From the NCBI RefSeq assembly GCF_003399765.1, contig NZ_NFZV01000003.1:62001-126000 (forward strand): 64,000 nucleotides of DNA, written 5' to 3'. The position numbers were made by a program, and so were the translations under genes. This stretch comes from Alkalilimnicola ehrlichii (lineage in GTDB: Bacteria; Pseudomonadota; Gammaproteobacteria; Nitrococcales; AK92). Positions 54,423-63,881 of the stretch are shown piece after piece; within the stretch, counting starts at the first letter, position 1, and every line of letters starts with the position of its first letter. The notes under the pieces are model-generated. The model had not been told where the DNA came from. It did no database searches and saw only the letters and a program-made list of their open reading frames with translations.

Positions 54423-55744
54423 GTATTCGCCACAATATTTTGGAGGCCGGTGATACTGTCCGAGAGGTTGGCGCCTTGGCCGGTGTCTTGCCTAAGAAAG
54501 CGCTCGATGACCGGAGCAAGTTGGACGGCGCGGTCGGTTTTGCCGTCGGCGCCCGCGCTGTAACCGCCGAGCGGGATTAGGTCTTTGATTCGTTCGTAGG
54601 CCGAGTGCAGGTCTTTGAGTTGATGAGCGGCTTTGAGGTGCTCCGGCGTGCTGACCTGACCCATGCAACGGCTTACCGACGCGGCGATATCGACGGCGGG
54701 GTAATGGCCGGCTTCGGCTAAACGGCGCGATAGCACGATATGGCCGTCGAGAATGGCCCGTGCGGTGTCGACGACCGGATCTTGCTGATCGTCGCCTTCG
54801 GCTAATACGGTGTACAGCGCGCTTAAGCTGCCGTTCGCTTGCTCGCCGTTACCGGCCATCTCCACCAATTGCGGTAGCATGCCGAACACCGATGGCGGAT
54901 AACCCTTTGTCGCCGGGGGTTCGCCTAATGCCAGTGCGATTTCCCGTTGTGCCATGGCGTAGCGGGTCAGCGAGTCGACAAGCAATAGCACGTCTTTCTG
55001 TTGGTCGCGGAAATAGGTGGCGATGCTGTGGCAAAGTTCGGTCGCTTTCAGCCGCATAAGCGGCGACTCGTTGGCCGGTGCGACGACTACCACGGCTTTC
55101 TTCAGCCCTTCCGGACCCAGCGAATGGGTAAGGAACTCATTGACCTCGCGGCCGCGCTCGCCAATAAGCCCAACGACCACCACATCCGCTTTCGTATGGC
55201 GGGTAATCATGCTCAATAGCACGCTCTTACCCACGCCGCTGCCGGCGAATAAACCGACCCGTTGGCCTTTGCCGACGGTGAGCAGTGCGTTGATCGAGCG
55301 GACGCCGACATCGAGCGGCTCGGTTACCGGCTTGCGCGCTAACGGGTTGACCTCGGTTGGCTCGACCGGCAGCACGTCGCAGCCGGTTGGTGCTTCACGC
55401 CCATCGAGCGGTTCGCCTAAGCCGTTGACTACGCGGCCCAACCAGGAGTCGTCGATCTTTAGGCTGATCGTCTCCGGTGCGGGGTAAACGCGGGAGCCAG
55501 TGGTGAGGCCGACCGGTTTTTTAAAGGGCATCAGGTACGTTATATCGCGATTGAAGCCGACAACTTGTGCCTGTAGTAAACGCCCATCGGCGGTTTCAAT
55601 GTAGCAGCGTTGACCGATCGAACGATCGCAGCCGAGGCTTTCCAGTAAGAGCCCCGTGGCGCGGACTAAGCGGCCGCTAACTTTAGCCAGCTGCACCGTG
55701 TCCAGCGAGCGTAAGGCTTCGTCGAGCTTGAAGGTCGCGCCCAT
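54419..55744 (-). CDS. fliI: FliI flagellar export ATPase
   Basis: 441 residues, related to F1 beta. The P-loop is AGSGVGKS at 167-174 and the Walker B strand DVLLLVDSLTRYAMAQREI follows. GLIGERGREVNEF and PPATKGYPPSVF are family marks. FliI energises protein entry into the export channel together with FliH and FliJ. Length and motifs are normal. It starts 10 bases after fliH. Confidence 0.96.
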   Translation of the reverse strand: MGATFKLDEALRSLDTVQLAKVSGRLVRATGLLLESLGCDRSIGQRCYIETADGRLLQAQVVGFNRDITYLMPFKKPVGLTTGSRVYPAPETISLKIDDSWLGRVVNGLGEPLDGREAPTGCDVLPVEPTEVNPLARKPVTEPLDVGVRSINALLTVGKGQRVGLFAGSGVGKSVLLSMITRHTKADVVVVGLIGERGREVNEFLTHSLGPEGLKKAVVVVAPANESPLMRLKATELCHSIATYFRDQQKDVLLLVDSLTRYAMAQREIALALGEPPATKGYPPSVFGMLPQLVEMAGNGEQANGSLSALYTVLAEGDDQQDPVVDTARAILDGHIVLSRRLAEAGHYPAVDIAASVSRCMGQVSTPEHLKAAHQLKDLHSAYERIKDLIPLGGYSAGADGKTDRAVQLAPVIERFLRQDTGQGANLSDSITGLQNIVANT

Positions 55745-55754
55745 AGCGATGATC

Positions 55755-56483
55755 TCAGTTGTCTTCTAAGGTCATGTGTTCGGCCAGCGTATCCATGCAG
55801 GATTCCAACCGTTGTTGACAACCCACGTCGGCTTCCGCATGCGCGGTGACGACGCGGCATTCGCCAAGGCCGAGTTTGTCGTCCGGCACTAAACGCCAGT
55901 TGGCGGCAGCCTCCGGTGCGAGATCTTTGATGCGGGCATACTCTTCGGGGTTGAGCAGAATGCGAACTTCTTCTTGCTTGCCGGGCATGGCCGCCAAGGC
56001 TTCTTCGGCAAGCACCAAGAGCTGGTTCGGGTGTAAGGTCAGCTCCATGCGAATGACTTGTTTGGCCACCTTCTGCACCAGCTCCAGCAACTCTTTACGT
56101 CGTTCTTCGCTGAAGGTCCGGCGAACGGCGTCGAGTTCGGCCAGGGCGTTGTTCATGAGTTGGCCGAGTTGAGCGAAGTTTTCTCTGGCTTCTGCCAATC
56201 CTTGCTCATGACCCTGTTGGCGTCCTTGTTGGACGCCTTCTTCGAAACCTTTGCTAAGGCCTTCCCGGTGGCCGGCCTCGTGTCCTTGCGCAAGGCCCTC
56301 GCTGAACCCTTTCTCAACCCCTTCCTGAAAGCCGTCGGCGATCGCCCGCTGTAAGGCGGCGGGATCGTTTTCCGCTTGGGCCGTTTCTCCGACCCCGGAA
56401 GGTTGTCGTAGCGTTTGGGATAGCGGCGGGAAGCGGTGCTGCCGCCATGACGCGCCGGCATTTTTGATGATTTTTATCGCCAT
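55755..56483 (-). CDS. fliH: FliH, regulator of the export ATPase
   Basis: 242 residues. A long run of GxxxG repeats (about 53-100, GFQEGVEKGFSEGLAQGHE and following) is the mark of FliH; it forms the stalk that binds FliI. The C-terminal domain (about 130-235, KVAKQVIRMELTLHPNQLL, CRVVTAHAEADVGCQQRLE) contacts the ATPase. It fits between fliG (9-base gap) and fliI. Confidence 0.92.
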   Translation of the reverse strand: MAIKIIKNAGASWRQHRFPPLSQTLRQPSGVGETAQAENDPAALQRAIADGFQEGVEKGFSEGLAQGHEAGHREGLSKGFEEGVQQGRQQGHEQGLAEARENFAQLGQLMNNALAELDAVRRTFSEERRKELLELVQKVAKQVIRMELTLHPNQLLVLAEEALAAMPGKQEEVRILLNPEEYARIKDLAPEAAANWRLVPDDKLGLGECRVVTAHAEADVGCQQRLESCMDTLAEHMTLEDN

Positions 56484-56492
56484 GCCGTCCCC

Positions 56493-57557
56493 TTAATCTA
56501 CAGTTTGCTCGCGGAAAAGTTGCAGCTGGATCTCGTCGTTGGCTGCCATTTCACGCACCATCGCCATGATTTCCTTGCGGACTTGCTCGATCCGGCTGAT
56601 GGGAATCGCGCCTTGCCGGCGATTGATATTGTTTAGCTGCTGCATCTGCCGGCGCGGCAGCGCGGCGTGGACGGCTTTCACAACTTCCGGCTCGGCACCC
56701 TTTAAGGCGACTGCCCACTCGTCGAGCGGAATAACCTCGAGCAGAACCTGCAGAACCTCTTCCGGCTGCCGGGAGAGAATGAAGAAGTCGTACATCTGGT
56801 CTTCGATGCTGCTGACCAGTTGTGGGTCGCGCGCCCGTAAGATCTCGAACATCTGATCTCGGTTGCCCGAGAAGCGGTTAATAATGTCGGCCGCTTGTTT
56901 GATGCCGTGCACGGTAGAGCCCTGCATGGAGAGCACTTCCAGGCTACGGTCGATCAGCTGTTCAAGTTCTTGAATAACGTCGCTACTGACGTCGCTTAGG
57001 TTGGCGATCCGATAAAGGAGATCGTCCTGGCGCTCCTGCGGCATGCACTCGAGCACCGAAGTGGCCATTGCCGGCGGCAGGAACGCGAGGAAGACGGCCT
57101 GCATCTGCACGTGTTCTTCGGCCAACAAGGTGGCGAACTGCGCCGGGTCGAGCCACTCCAGCTTTGCCATCTTGGCGCGGATTTCCTCGCCGTAGATACC
57201 GTCGAGCAGGGTGCGCGTGATGTCGCTACCGAGCGCTTTGTTGAGCATGTTGCTCAAGTACGCACGGGAGGCGCCTTTGATGCTGCTTTGTTCTTTGTAC
57301 TCGTCGAAAAAGCGGCTGATCACGTCGGAGACGACGGGCCGCTTGATGTTGCTAACCCGAGCCATCGCCTGACTGATATTGACGATTTCCTCGCGCGATA
57401 AATACCGCAACACCGATGCGGACACTTCGTCTCCCATGCTCAGCATGAGGATCGCAGCCTGCTCGAGCGAGCTGACCGAGCGCAATTGAGGTTCGGGCGC
57501 GGTCAGCTCTTTCGACGAGCGTTTGGCATCAGACCGTGGGCTTTCGATCTCGCTCAT
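56493..57557 (-). CDS. fliG: FliG flagellar motor switch protein
   Basis: 354 residues. The N-terminal domain (SSLEQAAILMLSMGDEVSASVLRYLS) binds FliF, the middle domain has EEHVQMQAVFLAFLPP (the EHPQ position, here EHVQ) that binds FliM, and the C-terminal part with LREDPQLVSSIEDQMYDFFIL-like charged helices and DEWAVALKGAE meets the stator. It overlaps the fliF end by 29 bases. Confidence 0.94.
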   Translation of the reverse strand: MSEIESPRSDAKRSSKELTAPEPQLRSVSSLEQAAILMLSMGDEVSASVLRYLSREEIVNISQAMARVSNIKRPVVSDVISRFFDEYKEQSSIKGASRAYLSNMLNKALGSDITRTLLDGIYGEEIRAKMAKLEWLDPAQFATLLAEEHVQMQAVFLAFLPPAMATSVLECMPQERQDDLLYRIANLSDVSSDVIQELEQLIDRSLEVLSMQGSTVHGIKQAADIINRFSGNRDQMFEILRARDPQLVSSIEDQMYDFFILSRQPEEVLQVLLEVIPLDEWAVALKGAEPEVVKAVHAALPRRQMQQLNNINRRQGAIPISRIEQVRKEIMAMVREMAANDEIQLQLFREQTVD

Positions 57558-59175
57558 TACGTCCTATCCAGTGTTTGATGATTTCCGCAACCCGCTCGGG
57601 GTCGTTCTCCGTTAGCATCCGCAGGTGCTCGATTTGCAGCTCCAGGCCGGAGCTGGGATCGGGCAGCGGAATCTCCGCCAGCGGATTGAGTTCGCTGAAG
57701 ACTTGCCGGTTAGCAAGCGCTTTGCGTTCGTTCTGTTGAACTAATGCTTCTGGCATCGCCGCTGGCTCTTGCTCCTCTTCTTCCTCGATCTGTTCGGGAG
57801 CCGGCAACGGTGTGGGGCGCGCGGCGCGAATGGCCCGAGCCGCCAACATAATCAGGAACAGCCCGAGTAAGCCGGCAAGGCCGAGCCGTACCAAGGCATG
57901 GACATCGGGATCTTGCCACCAGATCGTCTCCTGAACGGGCATTTCTACCGGAGCGAACGGAAAGACATTTAGCGTCAGTACGTCGCCGCGAGCCTCGTTA
58001 AAAGCGACCGCGCTGGTGATGGTCGCGGCAAGCTCTTCGCGCAGCTCCGGGGTCCAACCGCCCTCGGGGCCGGTTTGGGCGTTCAGCACGACGGACACGC
58101 TTTGTCGGCGTAGCTCGAAAGAGGGATAGCGAACGTGACTGATCGTCTGGTCGTAGTCCAGCCTTCGTTGTGCCTGCTCGCTAACGGCGGAAGGGTTGTT
58201 GCCTTCGTTTTCTTCGTTACCTGCGGCAGCTCCCTGATTGGCAGGGAGGTTGGCCAACGAGCCTGGAATGCCGAGTGCCAGTTGTCCGAATACCGTTTCG
58301 TTGTTGAGAATTTCGTTGCGTAACCGGCCTTCTTCGCCGAACAACTGCGAGGTCTCCTCCCGCTGGCTGAAGTCGATGTCCGCGGCGACACTGATTCGGT
58401 AATTGCCGTGGCCGACGATGGGAGCCAATACCTTTTCGATATTGCTGACGGCCTTTTCCTGATATTCCTCGACGATGCCCCAGTTTTGAGTGGGGCCGCC
58501 CCAGCCAGCAGCGCCTCGCGAGAGCAAGGTGCCATACTGATCGACGACGCTGACATCTTTAGGTTCGAGGCCCGGAACGCTGTTGGCGATCAGGTTAGTG
58601 ATCGCGTTCACCTGTTCCGGTGCCAGGCGATGGCCTTGGCGTAACTGCACCATAACCGAGGCCTTAGGCGGGTTACGGTTACTGACGACAAAGGAGTTGT
58701 TCTCTTCCTGAGCCAAGTGAACTCGCGCCTGCTCGATACCTTGCAGTGCCATAACGGTACGCGCCAATTCGCCTTCGATGCTGCGCCTTAAGCGCACGTT
58801 CTGGACAAACTGACTTCTACCTAAGGGCTCGTCGCGGTCGAACAGCTCATAGCCTGGCGGTACGGATACTTGTATACCCTGGGTGGCTAACGACATGCGC
58901 GCCTCGCCGAGCTGATCCTCGCGAACCATGACTTGCCCGCTTTGCGGATGCACCCGATACCGAATTCGCTGATCGTCCAGCGCTTGCATGACTTCCGCAG
59001 CCGGAAAGGATTCGCCGGCGCCGTAAAGCGGCTGGAAGGCGACGTTATCGCGCCAAAGATAGAACACCACCAGCAGGGCGAGCACAATGGCAAGGCCGGC
59101 CAGTCCCAAAAGGGTCCAGCGCGGATCCAGCTTTAGGTCTTCGACGCCTAGTTTATTCGCAACGTTCTGCAGCAC
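57529..59175 (-). CDS. fliF: FliF, MS-ring protein
   Basis: 548 residues. Transmembrane helices at about 24-42 and 433-455 enclose the periplasmic ring-building domains (GESFPAAEVMQALDDQRIRYRVHP, RRSIEGELARTVMALQGIEQARVHLA and KVLAPIVGHGNYRISVAADIDF). The C-terminal tail that binds FliG (EHLRMLTENDPERVAEIIKHWIG) is present. It is the first ring of the basal body. It follows fliE by 20 bases. Confidence 0.95.
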   Translation of the reverse strand: MLQNVANKLGVEDLKLDPRWTLLGLAGLAIVLALLVVFYLWRDNVAFQPLYGAGESFPAAEVMQALDDQRIRYRVHPQSGQVMVREDQLGEARMSLATQGIQVSVPPGYELFDRDEPLGRSQFVQNVRLRRSIEGELARTVMALQGIEQARVHLAQEENNSFVVSNRNPPKASVMVQLRQGHRLAPEQVNAITNLIANSVPGLEPKDVSVVDQYGTLLSRGAAGWGGPTQNWGIVEEYQEKAVSNIEKVLAPIVGHGNYRISVAADIDFSQREETSQLFGEEGRLRNEILNNETVFGQLALGIPGSLANLPANQGAAAGNEENEGNNPSAVSEQAQRRLDYDQTISHVRYPSFELRRQSVSVVLNAQTGPEGGWTPELREELAATITSAVAFNEARGDVLTLNVFPFAPVEMPVQETIWWQDPDVHALVRLGLAGLLGLFLIMLAARAIRAARPTPLPAPEQIEEEEEQEPAAMPEALVQQNERKALANRQVFSELNPLAEIPLPDPSSGLELQIEHLRMLTENDPERVAEIIKHWIGRNERDRKPTV

Positions 59176-59195
59176 GTTTCACCACTCAAGACCAG

Positions 59196-59528
59196 TTAAA
59201 CCGGCATGCGCCAGATTTCGTCGAATGCCGACGCAACCTTGTTGCGCACTTCCATTAGGGCGGTAAACGAGATGCTTGCCCGTTGGCTTTGCACCATGGC
59301 CCCGACCAGATCGTCGCTTTCGCCGCGACTAACGGCCGCGGTTGCCGCTCCGGCTCGGTGTTGCTGGGTATCGATCGCGCGAATAGCCGCTTCGAAGGAG
59401 CCGCCGATCGTGTTTGCTTGCGGTTGATTAAAGACAGCAGCCGGTTTGATGGCCTGTCCTTCGGCAATAGTAGCGAGTTGCTGCATTTCGCTCGCGAGCC
59501 CCTGCTGAACCTGCAAAATCGAACTCAT
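59196..59528 (-). CDS. fliE: FliE, basal-body rod adapter
   Basis: 110 residues from the ATG at 59528 (MSSILQVQQGLASEMQQLA). The frame remains open upstream but only within the preceding regulator gene. SFEAAIRAIDTQQHRAGAATAAVSRGESDD and MVQSQRASISFTALMEVRNKVASAFDEIWRMPV are the FliE core. FliE joins the MS ring to the rod. The start overlaps the lafK stop (ATGA). Confidence 0.92.
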   Translation of the reverse strand: MSSILQVQQGLASEMQQLATIAEGQAIKPAAVFNQPQANTIGGSFEAAIRAIDTQQHRAGAATAAVSRGESDDLVGAMVQSQRASISFTALMEVRNKVASAFDEIWRMPV

Positions 59529-60961
59529 TGCTGACTTTCCCCTAACCAGTCGGAATTCAAATCGATCCCCTGCTCGCGCATCGCTTTGAGGCGATAACGC
59601 AATGCACGCGGGGTTATACCCAAGCTTTTCGCGGCCTTCGCTTTGTGTCCGTTGAAGCGCCGAATTGCATCGATGATGTACTGATACTCGGCCCACTTGC
59701 CGCGTGCCCGTAGTGCAGCTTTGCCCTCGACGGCCGCTTCTTGCAGCGGCTCCGGTGCAGGTGCTTGCGGTTCGGGGTTGGGTAGACCAAGATCGTGCGG
59801 TTGAATGAATAAGCCGTTGCGGAGCACCAGCGCCCGTTGCATGGCGTTCTCCAGCTCTCGCACATTGCCTGGCCACTCGTGCAGCAGCATGGCGCGCTTA
59901 GCGCTCTCGGTGAGTAACTCGTGGCCGGCTTCCTGCGGCGCGTATTGCCGAATAAAGCGTTGCGCAAGCGGGATGACGTCCTCCCGTCGATCTCGCAACG
60001 GTGCGATATGCAGCGACAGTACATCGATCCGGAATAAGAGGTCTTCGCGGAAACGGCCTTCGGCGACTTCCCGCCGTAGGTCGCGATTAGTGGCCGCAAT
60101 GACTCTAACGTTTAATTCTTTCTCTTTATGACCGCCCAATCTTTCGACGCGCTGCTCCTGCAAGACGCGCAACAACTTGGCTTGTAAATCGAGCGGTAAT
60201 TCGCCAATTTCATCGAGTAGCAGCGTGCCGCCGTTAGCCAGTTCGAACTTACCGGGCTGCGCGGTCACGGCTCCGGTGAAGGCGCCGCGCTCGTGACCGA
60301 AAAGAATCGATTCGAGCATGGGTTCCGGTATGGCAGCGCAGTTGACGGCCACAAACGGCGCCTCCTCGCCGGAGGAGAAACGGTGAATGTAGCGCGCCAT
60401 CAATTCCTTACCGGTGCCGGTTTCGCCGGTTATGAGGATCGGCGCGTCGGCCAGCGCAACGCGTTGCGCCATGGCGAGCAAGCGGCGACCGACCGGCGAG
60501 GAGGTTACGAAACCCTCTTCCGCGGCCCGCACTTGCTCTTGCCGGCGCAGTAACGCTCTTAATTGGGATTCGCTAAAGGGCGAGAGTAAGAAATCGGCGC
60601 AGCCGAGCTCTAAAAGGGAGGCGGCCTTTTCTTGATCTTGGTAACCGACGACCGGAATAACGCTGATGTCGCGAGCTTTATCAATCAAAGCTGCGACTTG
60701 AGGTAGCAACGCTTGTTGCGGGATGTCGGAGACGAAAATAAATAACAGGCTCGCCGCTTCTAATGCATCCGCGTCTATCTGTTCCGTGTGGGAGAAACTT
60801 AGCGTCTGGTAGCCTTCTTTAGAGGCACCCGTTGCCAGCAACGACTGCATTGATCCATCGGCGGTACCGATAACCAATAAAGTATTGGGTGCGGGCGCTC
60901 CCCCCTTTTGCCCTTCTGCGGGAAAGTCTGTGATTTGACCCAGGCTTTTCACCATTAGCAC
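59525..60961 (-). CDS. lafK: LafK/FleR-type sigma-54 activator with degenerate receiver
   Basis: 478 residues (an ATG two codons downstream, at 60955, is equally possible). An N-terminal receiver-like domain (about 25-140) lacks the acidic pair at strand 1 (NTLLVIGTADG) and the conserved Lys (LLSPF in place of VKPF), although Asp79 (FVSDIP) sits near the phosphorylation point. The AAA+ domain holds GETGTGKE (179-186) and GAFTGA (226-231), which contacts sigma-54. The Fis-type helix-turn-helix is at the end (FNGHKAKAAKSLGITPRALRYRLKAM). It is the likely master activator, first gene of the fliEFGHIJ operon; no sensor kinase gene is adjacent. Confidence 0.88.
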   Translation of the reverse strand: MLMVKSLGQITDFPAEGQKGGAPAPNTLLVIGTADGSMQSLLATGASKEGYQTLSFSHTEQIDADALEAASLLFIFVSDIPQQALLPQVAALIDKARDISVIPVVGYQDQEKAASLLELGCADFLLSPFSESQLRALLRRQEQVRAAEEGFVTSSPVGRRLLAMAQRVALADAPILITGETGTGKELMARYIHRFSSGEEAPFVAVNCAAIPEPMLESILFGHERGAFTGAVTAQPGKFELANGGTLLLDEIGELPLDLQAKLLRVLQEQRVERLGGHKEKELNVRVIAATNRDLRREVAEGRFREDLLFRIDVLSLHIAPLRDRREDVIPLAQRFIRQYAPQEAGHELLTESAKRAMLLHEWPGNVRELENAMQRALVLRNGLFIQPHDLGLPNPEPQAPAPEPLQEAAVEGKAALRARGKWAEYQYIIDAIRRFNGHKAKAAKSLGITPRALRYRLKAMREQGIDLNSDWLGESQQ

Positions 60962-61881
60962 CTTCTTACTTGTCCTCTGCTCAAGCGACTGCGCGGTTGC
61001 TGAGCAAGAGGGGTTCGGTAGGTGTTCTCCCCCCGAACGGTCTGCTTCTGAGCAAGATCAATTCCGATGCCTGTGCTGGCAGCCGTTCATGGCTGCCGCG
61101 TTCGGGGCGAGATGCTGGGCACCGAACGCCGTTGTTTTCGTCGCATCTTGTCTTGCTCAGCCCCCATGAAGCGTCGAATCGGCTTCGTCCTTCCTGGTCG
61201 CATCAATCGTTTCTCTACGAGTGACCGGGACATCCGCTTTCCCATCGCATCCTTGCGAGAGCTTCCGCTTTGCAGCATCGCCGAATCGATATGGACGCTT
61301 CCTTGTATATGTTCTTATAGGCAGTGTGCGCGGAAACTTTAGGGGAAAACTGACGGGTTTTTCACACTTTTGCTTATCGGTAGCCCTAGGCGGTCGTTGG
61401 TGGCTAACGCCCCGTCGTAGGCCGTCTGTAGAGTTATTGATAGCAGATTTGTTTCGTCTTTTTGTGACGAAATTATCACTTTTATTATAAGGTGCCGTGA
61501 TTTTTTTGATAAATTTTGATTTAAATTTTGCCAAGCCACGAGACTAAGGTGATCTTAGGGTTGGCGGGGCTCACGCTGGTGACCTCAGCTCACGCCGTTG
61601 CGGCTCGGAAACTTGTTGCCCGTTTTGTGACAGGCCTAACAAATCAAAGGGATGCATTGGTTTTTTAGGTAGAACGGGCGCATGCTAAAGAGGTAGATGG
61701 GCGCCATCATTATCGTGATGGGCTGCGCGTCAAGCGCTTGTAACAAGCGCGTTGTTAAATTAAAGCAACGGCCATTTGTGGCGATAAGGGGTGTGTTGTA
61801 CCCCAAGTGTATTATTGGCGAGGGGGGTGTCGGAAGTGAGCAAAGTCATATATTGCTCCTCCGGTTGCCTAATATCACTGT
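60962..61881. other. Divergent regulatory stretch between lafK and fliM
   Basis: 920 bases with no supportable gene. CTTGCTCAG occurs three times (61151-61159 plus strand; 61000-61008 and 61048-61056 minus strand), and TTGCT-G-AGCAA (60998-61008) is a perfect short palindrome. 61485-61535 is strongly AT-rich (TGATTTTTTTGATAAATTTT), unlike its surroundings. I found no sigma-54 or sigma-28 promoter with confidence. Confidence 0.6.
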
Positions 61882-62739
61882 ATGACATGGATCACAAAAA
61901 TGGGCGCAAAGTCTAAAGTTTATCATGGCGTCCCTTCTGAGAGCTTGACCAAATTGAAACTGGAAAAGCTTGGGAGGCCATACCATAAAATACCGCAGCA
62001 GATATATGAATCTGCCCAGAAGCATCCTTCGTTAATTCCCGATTATTTTATGCGTAATTATCGCATCAATATTAAGCCTCAAGGCGTTAATATTGATGCC
62101 GTTGAGGGAGAGGTGGCAGACCTTATATACCGCTGTGCTTACGGCAAGGTGGGGTTTTCCATCGATCGGGTTTTATTAACCGAAGCATTAGAGTCTTATT
62201 TTGGTAGTCCGACGCTTAACAGCGAGGATACGCCGCCGGTTAGTGCCTCCGAGCAGCGTTTACGTAAGCGCCTCGGGGTGGAAGTTATCGATATCTTCGC
62301 TCGCGCAATGTTGGCCGGGGATACTTTTGGCGAATTGACCCAGCACGATAACAGCTACGAAGAGGTCGCGTGGGAATACGTGGCCCGGTTTCGCTACCAA
62401 AGCCAAAACACGGGGCGTGCGTCGACCATCGCCATTTACCTCGATGCCGATCTGGTAGACGTACTCATACATCGCTTTGCCCAGCCGATAACTAATTCGG
62501 GGCGCGGCAAGCCAATCGATAACCTGCTGCATTTGCCGGTACAGGTCGATTGCGTTGTTGCGAGTTGGCAGATGCCGTTGGCGCAGATTCTGGGCTTGGC
62601 CCCAGGGGATGTCGTAGCGGTCCGTCCTTTTGACCGCTACGAAGTCCGGATTAATCGGCAGGAATGCTTTACAGGACTCATCTGCGAGGCCGAAGGCGCT
62701 TTGTATCTCACTTCATTGGAAACGGTTAAATCGGCATGA
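61882..62739 (+). CDS. fliM: FliM-type flagellar motor switch protein
   Basis: 285 residues, shorter than the 320-340 of ordinary FliM. The N terminus (MTWITKMGAKSKVYHGVPSE) has no EIDALL-type CheY-binding motif. The middle domain follows FliM (PDYFMRNYRINIKPQGVNID, YFGSPTLNS). The C-terminal SpoA part (HLPVQVDCVVASWQMPLAQILGLAPGDVVAVR) pairs with FliN. It heads the fliM-N-P-Q set. Neither this ATG nor the one at 61900 has a clear ribosome-binding site, so the start is uncertain. Confidence 0.85.
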   Translation: MTWITKMGAKSKVYHGVPSESLTKLKLEKLGRPYHKIPQQIYESAQKHPSLIPDYFMRNYRINIKPQGVNIDAVEGEVADLIYRCAYGKVGFSIDRVLLTEALESYFGSPTLNSEDTPPVSASEQRLRKRLGVEVIDIFARAMLAGDTFGELTQHDNSYEEVAWEYVARFRYQSQNTGRASTIAIYLDADLVDVLIHRFAQPITNSGRGKPIDNLLHLPVQVDCVVASWQMPLAQILGLAPGDVVAVRPFDRYEVRINRQECFTGLICEAEGALYLTSLETVKSA

Positions 62740-63122
62740 AAGGCGACGTATCCGACAACGAACTGGACGATCTCATCAACGAAGGTGGGCTCGACTTGGA
62801 CACACAGGAAGAGGTGACGACGGCAGCGCCGGAAGAAAAGCAGGAAGAAGTTCCTGCCGCTAAGCCGGATATGTTTAACCTTTTCGGCAAGATTCCGGTG
62901 CGGGTAACCCTAGAGGTGGCCTCCGCGGAGATTACCCTGCAGGAGCTGATGGAAGTCGACAACAGCAGTGTTATCGCGCTCGACAAATTAGCCGGCGAGC
63001 CGCTTGACGTTAAGGTTAACGGGGCACTGTTTGCGAAAGCCGAAGTCGTCGTCATGAACGGCAACTACGGGCTGCGCGTGGTGGAGCTTTGCGGTGCCAA
63101 TCTAGCGGACCTGAACGTATGA
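62736..63122 (+). CDS. fliN: FliN flagellar switch protein
   Basis: 128 residues. An acidic N-terminal segment (about 1-45) precedes the SpoA domain: GKIPVRVTLEVASAEITLQELMEVD, then GEPLDVKVNGALFAKAEVVVMNGNYGLRVVEL. It sits in the C ring below FliM. Overlaps fliM by four bases and fliP by four bases (ATGA). Confidence 0.94.
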   Translation: MKGDVSDNELDDLINEGGLDLDTQEEVTTAAPEEKQEEVPAAKPDMFNLFGKIPVRVTLEVASAEITLQELMEVDNSSVIALDKLAGEPLDVKVNGALFAKAEVVVMNGNYGLRVVELCGANLADLNV

Positions 63123-63874
63123 CGCAGCGCCGAGCTCTGGTTGTCGTCGCACTGTTCGGTGTGCTGGCCGCGGGCTTGTTTCCCCTGATAGCACAGGCGC
63201 AGATCCCCTTGTTCGCCATCAACGATATCGATGGCGGGCAAGAGTTCAGCGTGCGGGTGCAGATTCTCATCCTGATGACCATGCTTGGCTTTTTGCCGGC
63301 GATGCTGATCATGATGACATCCTTCACCCGCTTCATCATCGTGCTGGCGATTCTGCGACAAGCGCTGGGCTTGCAGCAAAGCCCGCCGAATAACGTGCTG
63401 GTGGGCATTGCGTTGATTATGACGCTGCTGGTCATGCGGCCGGTTTGGCAGGATATTCACGACCATGCCTACGAGCCGTTCCAGGCCGACGAGATCACGA
63501 TGGAACAGGCGCTGGAGGAAGCGCGGGATTCGATCAGTCGTTTTATGTTGGCGCAAACCAACAATAAGGCGCTGGAGACGATGATGGCCATTGCCGGCGA
63601 AGAGCCGCCGGAGGAAGTGGCGGATATCCCGTTTTCGCTCTTGTTGCCGGCGTTTGTATTAAGCGAGTTGAAGACCGCGTTTCAGCTCGGTTTTATGATC
63701 TTCATACCGTTTCTGGTCATCGACTTAATTGTGTCCAGCGTATTGATGGCGATGGGTATGATGATGCTCTCGCCGATGATGATCTCGCTGCCCTTTAAGT
63801 TAATGATGTTCGTGGCTGTGGATGGCTGGACGCTCTTAATGGGGACGCTAGCCACCAGTATACAACCTTTTTAG
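63119..63874 (+). CDS. fliP: FliP flagellar export gate protein
   Basis: 251 residues from the ATG at 63119. The signal peptide (about 1-25) ends at AQAQIP. MTSFTRFIIVLAILRQALGLQQSPPNNVL and LLPAFVLSELKTAFQLGFMIFIPFLVIDLIVSSVLMAMGMMMLSP are the strongly conserved FliP blocks. FliP, FliQ and FliR form the secretion pore. Overlaps fliN by four bases. Confidence 0.96.
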   Translation: MTQRRALVVVALFGVLAAGLFPLIAQAQIPLFAINDIDGGQEFSVRVQILILMTMLGFLPAMLIMMTSFTRFIIVLAILRQALGLQQSPPNNVLVGIALIMTLLVMRPVWQDIHDHAYEPFQADEITMEQALEEARDSISRFMLAQTNNKALETMMAIAGEEPPEEVADIPFSLLLPAFVLSELKTAFQLGFMIFIPFLVIDLIVSSVLMAMGMMMLSPMMISLPFKLMMFVAVDGWTLLMGTLATSIQPF

Positions 63875-63881
63875 CTAGGCT

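Noticed and set aside
59529-59876. N-terminal extension of fliE
   Set aside because: It overlaps the end of lafK in another frame; FliE begins at MSSILQVQQ.
61697-61885. 62-codon open frame ahead of fliM
   Set aside because: It has a hydrophobic start but no recognisable family or ribosome-binding site, and it does not join to fliM by a single-base shift.
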